18,535 nucleotides of DNA, taken from assembly GCA_003135255.1 (NCBI GenBank), contig PLAX01000220.1:1-18535 (forward strand), in the 5' to 3' direction. The notes below the pieces were generated by a model. The model made no database searches, was not told the DNA's origin, and saw only the letters and a program-made list of their open reading frames with translations. The stretch comes from Candidatus Dormiibacterota bacterium (GTDB taxonomy: Bacteria > Chloroflexota > Dormibacteria > Aeolococcales > Aeolococcaceae). The translations under genes and the position numbers were made by a program. Shown here one piece after another: positions 16,190 to 18,535 of the stretch (positions within the stretch are counted from its first letter, which is position 1; each line of letters begins with the position of its first letter).

Positions 16190-16714
16190 TCAGCCTGAGG
16201 GCGCCTGGGACGCGCCTGGCTCTCCCCGCGCCGCACCGCGTATCTCCCTCGCCAGCCGGGCGGTCTCGACGGCTGCGAGGGCTGCGTCGGCACCCTTGTT
16301 GCCGTGCTTGCCGCCCGCGCGCTCCATGGCCTGCTCCAGCGTCTCGGTGGTGAGCACGCCGAACCCGCAGGGCACTCGATGCTCCAGCGACACCCGGGCG
16401 ACTCCTCGGGCGGCGCCGTCCGCGACCAGGTCGTAGTGGGTGGTCTCCCCCCGGATCACCGCGCCGAGGCAGACGATGGCGTCGGCACCTCCCGAGATGG
16501 CCACCTCCTGGGCCACGAAGGGGAGCTCGAAGCTCCCCGGCACCCAGTGCACGGCGATGTCCTCCTCGGCCGCTCCGTGGCGGATCAGGGCGTCCAGGGC
16601 ACCGCTCAGCAGCCGCTGGGACACGACCTCGTTGAAGCGCGCCACCACGATGGCGACCCGCATCCCGGTGGCGTCGACCCGGCTGTCGTCGACGCCGCCG
16701 TCCCCGACCTTCAT
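16190..16714 (-). CDS. ribH: Lumazine synthase (riboflavin synthase beta subunit)
   Basis: A 174-residue enzyme joining 5-amino-6-ribitylaminouracil to DHBP to give 6,7-dimethyl-8-ribityllumazine. It is expected to form a multi-subunit capsid-like or pentameric assembly. 'VAIVVARFNEVVSQRLLSGA' and 'VPGSFELPFVA' are the substrate-binding segments. 'AVIRGETTHYDLVADG' carries the conserved catalytic histidine, and 'PCGFGVLTTETLEQAMER' is typical of the C-terminal half. ATG 16714 is preceded by AGGA at about 8 bases, and the extra 17 residues before 'MRVAIVV' match the variable N-terminal strand of the family. It is the last gene of the rib operon, 98 bases after ribBA. Confidence 0.97.
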   Translation of the reverse strand: MKVGDGGVDDSRVDATGMRVAIVVARFNEVVSQRLLSGALDALIRHGAAEEDIAVHWVPGSFELPFVAQEVAISGGADAIVCLGAVIRGETTHYDLVADGAARGVARVSLEHRVPCGFGVLTTETLEQAMERAGGKHGNKGADAALAAVETARLAREIRGAARGEPGASQAPSG

Positions 16715-16812
16715 GGGCGTGATCCTGTCACATCACCGGCGCCCCACACCCGCGCTGCAGGCTGCCGTGAGGCGGCGGAGCTCACCGCTGGGCCCCGGCG
16801 GCGGGCCGGCCG

Positions 16813-18099
16813 TCAGGGCTCGGTGGCCGGGGGGCTGGCGCCCGGCTCGGCCGGGGCGATCGGGGCGGCGTCCGCGGGCTCCACGGCGAGGGTCGCGTCG
16901 AAGAGGTGGCCGAGCCTGTCCCGCTTGGTGCGGAGGTAGCGGATGTTGTCGGGCGTGGGGGGTGTCACCAGGGGCAGGTGCTCCACCACCTCGAGGCCGT
17001 AGGCGGAGAGGGCGAAGTACTTGCGCGGGTTGTTGCTCAACACCCGCAGCCGCCGGGCACCGAGGTCGGCGAGGATCTGGGTCCCGATGCCGTAGTCCCG
17101 GGTGTCGACGGGGAGACCGAGATCGAGGTTGGCCTGCACCGTGTCCGCGCCCGCGTCCTGGAGCGCGTACGCCCTCAGCTTGTCGAGCAACCCGATGCCG
17201 CGGCCCTCCTGGCGGAGGTACACGAGGACCCCGCGGCCCTCTTCCGCGATCAGTTGCATGGCGAGATGGAGCTGCGCCTGGCAGTCGCAGCGCTGGGAGC
17301 CGAAGACGTCCCCGGTCAGGCACTCGCTGTGCACCCGGCAGAGGACGGGCTCGGGGTCCTCCTCGGAGATCTCGCCCAGAACCAGGGCCACGTGGGGGTC
17401 GTGGTCGATGAGGTCCTCGTAGCCGACGCACCGCCAGACGCCCCATCGCGTGGGCAGCCGGGTCTCGGCGCGCCGCACCACCAGCGTCTCGGTGAGCCGC
17501 CGGTGGCGGATGAGGTCCTCGATCGTGACCATGCGCAGGCCGTGCATCCGGGCGAACCCGTCGAGGTCGGCGCGCCGGGCGACGACGCCGTCCTCCCGGA
17601 GGATCTCGCAGAGCACCCCGCAGGGCTCCCGGCCGGCCATCTTGCAGAGGTCCACGATCGCCTCGGTGTGCCCGGCCCGCTTGAGCACCCCGCCGGGGCG
17701 GGCGCGGAGCGGCTGGACGTGTCCGGGGCGGGTGAAGTCCCCCGCTCCCCGTTCGGGGTCGGCGAGGTGACGGATGGTCACCGTCCGATCGTGGGAGCTG
17801 ACCCCGGTGGTCACCCCCTCCCCGGCGGCGTCCACGGTCACGGTCATGGCCGTCTCGTGAAGCGACGTGTTGTGGTCGACCATGTCAGGAAGTTGGAGGG
17901 CGTCCAGCCGTCCGCCCTCGCAGGCCACGCAGAGGAGGCCGCGGGCGTGGGAGAGCAGGAAGTTGATCTGTTCGGAGGTCACCAGGCCGGCGGCCATGCA
18001 GAGGTCGCCCTCGTTCTCCCGGTCCTCGTCGTCCACGACGATGACGAAGCGCCCCTCGCGGATGTCGTCGATCGCGTCCTCGATCCGGTCCAGGCTCAT
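16813..18099 (-). CDS. ribBA: Bifunctional DHBP synthase / GTP cyclohydrolase II
   Basis: A 428-residue fusion providing both early branches of riboflavin synthesis. The N-terminal RibB half makes DHBP from ribulose 5-phosphate. It shows 'VVDDEDRENEGDL' (about 21-33), 'FTRPGHVQPLRA' and 'RAGHTEAIVDL'. The RibA half opens GTP. Its zinc cysteines are in 'CLTGDVFGSQRCDCQ', followed by 'LRQEGRGIGLLDKLRAYALQ', 'DTRDYGIGTQIL' and 'NIRYLRTKRDR'. The last 25 or so residues are an Ala/Pro/Glu-rich tail. I chose ATG 18099, which forms an ATGA with the ribE stop and has GGGAGG about 8 bases upstream. A GTG at 18114 would add five residues. Confidence 0.97.
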   Translation of the reverse strand: MSLDRIEDAIDDIREGRFVIVVDDEDRENEGDLCMAAGLVTSEQINFLLSHARGLLCVACEGGRLDALQLPDMVDHNTSLHETAMTVTVDAAGEGVTTGVSSHDRTVTIRHLADPERGAGDFTRPGHVQPLRARPGGVLKRAGHTEAIVDLCKMAGREPCGVLCEILREDGVVARRADLDGFARMHGLRMVTIEDLIRHRRLTETLVVRRAETRLPTRWGVWRCVGYEDLIDHDPHVALVLGEISEEDPEPVLCRVHSECLTGDVFGSQRCDCQAQLHLAMQLIAEEGRGVLVYLRQEGRGIGLLDKLRAYALQDAGADTVQANLDLGLPVDTRDYGIGTQILADLGARRLRVLSNNPRKYFALSAYGLEVVEHLPLVTPPTPDNIRYLRTKRDRLGHLFDATLAVEPADAAPIAPAEPGASPPATEP

Positions 18100-18535
18100 G
18101 GCGCCGCCTCCCACCCCAGCCCGCGCTGCACGTACTTGGCGGCGAGATCCGCCTCGAGGTTCACCGGGGAGCCGGCTCGCCAGTGCCCCGCCGTGGTGGT
18201 CGCCAGGGTGTGGGGGATGAGCGAGACGGTGAAGCGATCGCGCCCGGCGTCGACCACCGTGAGGCTGATGCCGTCGACCGCGATGCAGCCCTTCTCGACC
18301 GTGTAGCGTGCGAGGGCGTCGGGGAGGGCGATGCTGACCCAGCGGGCGTCGCCCTCGGGGTGGATCTCGATGACGGTGCCCACCCCGTCCACATGGCCGC
18401 TGACCAGATGGCCGCCGACCCGCTCCCCGAATGCGAGCGACGCCTCGAGGTTGACGGCGTCGCCTCGCCGCAGCGTCCCCAGGGTGGTCCGTCGCGCGGT
18501 CTCCGGCATCACGTCGGCGCTGAAGCCGCCGCCCG
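18096..18535 (-). CDS. ribE: Riboflavin synthase alpha subunit, 5' end beyond the window
   Basis: This is the C-terminal part of riboflavin synthase, which dismutates two lumazine molecules to riboflavin. About 146 residues are visible, and the reading frame runs off the right edge with no start in the window. 'FSADVMPETARRTTLG' comes from the end of the first barrel. The second lumazine-binding barrel shows 'AVNLEASLAFGERVGGHLVS', then 'GHVDGVGTV', 'GCIAVDGISLTVV' and 'NLEADLAAKYVQRGL'. An internal ATG at 18512 is not the true start, because the conserved residues continue before it. Its stop overlaps the ribBA ATG by four bases. A ribD gene and any FMN riboswitch would lie outside the window. 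Confidence 0.93.
   Translation of the reverse strand, partial: GGGFSADVMPETARRTTLGTLRRGDAVNLEASLAFGERVGGHLVSGHVDGVGTVIEIHPEGDARWVSIALPDALARYTVEKGCIAVDGISLTVVDAGRDRFTVSLIPHTLATTTAGHWRAGSPVNLEADLAAKYVQRGLGWEAAP

Noticed and set aside
16766..16786. GTGAG...CTCAC inverted repeat between ribBA and ribH as a terminator
   Set aside because: Only five pairs, a nine-base loop and no T run. ribH most likely shares the ribBA transcript.
16906..18306. 466-codon plus-strand frame opposite ribBA and ribE
   Set aside because: It runs against two genes with clear catalytic motifs, and its product is compositionally skewed.

Overview
The window is about 18.5 kb of very GC-rich, densely packed bacterial DNA. 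It holds sixteen supported protein genes, one of them cut by the right edge. I see no tRNA, rRNA, CRISPR array or insertion sequence. Several points suggest a free-living Gram-positive-type or Chloroflexota-like bacterium: high GC, many GTG starts, four-base ATGA/GTGA overlaps, at least two genes that look leaderless (a -10 box 8-9 bases before the start codon), a small-type PurL with separate PurS and PurQ, and an ECF sigma gene coupled to a huge Pro/Ser/Ala-rich anchored protein. High-GC Chloroflexota/Dormibacterota or Actinomycetota fit best. This placement is inference only.

Left part (17-3063, minus strand): an ECF sigma factor gene and, overlapping its stop by four bases, an 828-residue single-pass membrane protein in the usual anti-sigma position. 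The large protein carries an Ig-like SbsA/Big_5-type domain near each end of its outer region, propeller-like repeats between them, and long low-complexity linkers. A sigma70-type promoter (3220-3248) reads leftwards into this pair.

Centre (3329-15035, plus strand): a nearly complete de novo purine cluster in the order purB-purC-purS-purQ-purL, purF, an unknown membrane-anchored protein, then purM-purN-purH. Leaving out the unknown gene, this is the order of the Bacillus subtilis pur operon without its outer genes purE, purK and purD. purB to purL form one block of four-base overlaps, and purM-purN-purH another. purF and the unknown gene stand as separate units with gaps of 209 and 119 bases before them (counting from the chosen starts), and purM has a 63-base gap. 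The enzymes cover amidophosphoribosyl transfer (PurF), GAR transformylation (PurN), FGAM synthesis (PurSQL), AIR synthesis (PurM), SAICAR synthesis (PurC), adenylosuccinate lyase (PurB) and the last two steps to IMP (PurH). PurD, PurE and PurK must be encoded elsewhere.

Right part: an orphan sensor histidine kinase (15255-16175, plus) faces a riboflavin operon on the minus strand, ribE (cut by the edge)-ribBA-ribH. RibA starts from GTP, a product of the purine route, so the two clusters are linked metabolically.

The least explained items are the 828-residue anti-sigma-like protein, the membrane-anchored protein embedded between purF and purM, the kinase whose N-terminus looks like the tail of a PAS domain, and the repeat-bearing purF leader.
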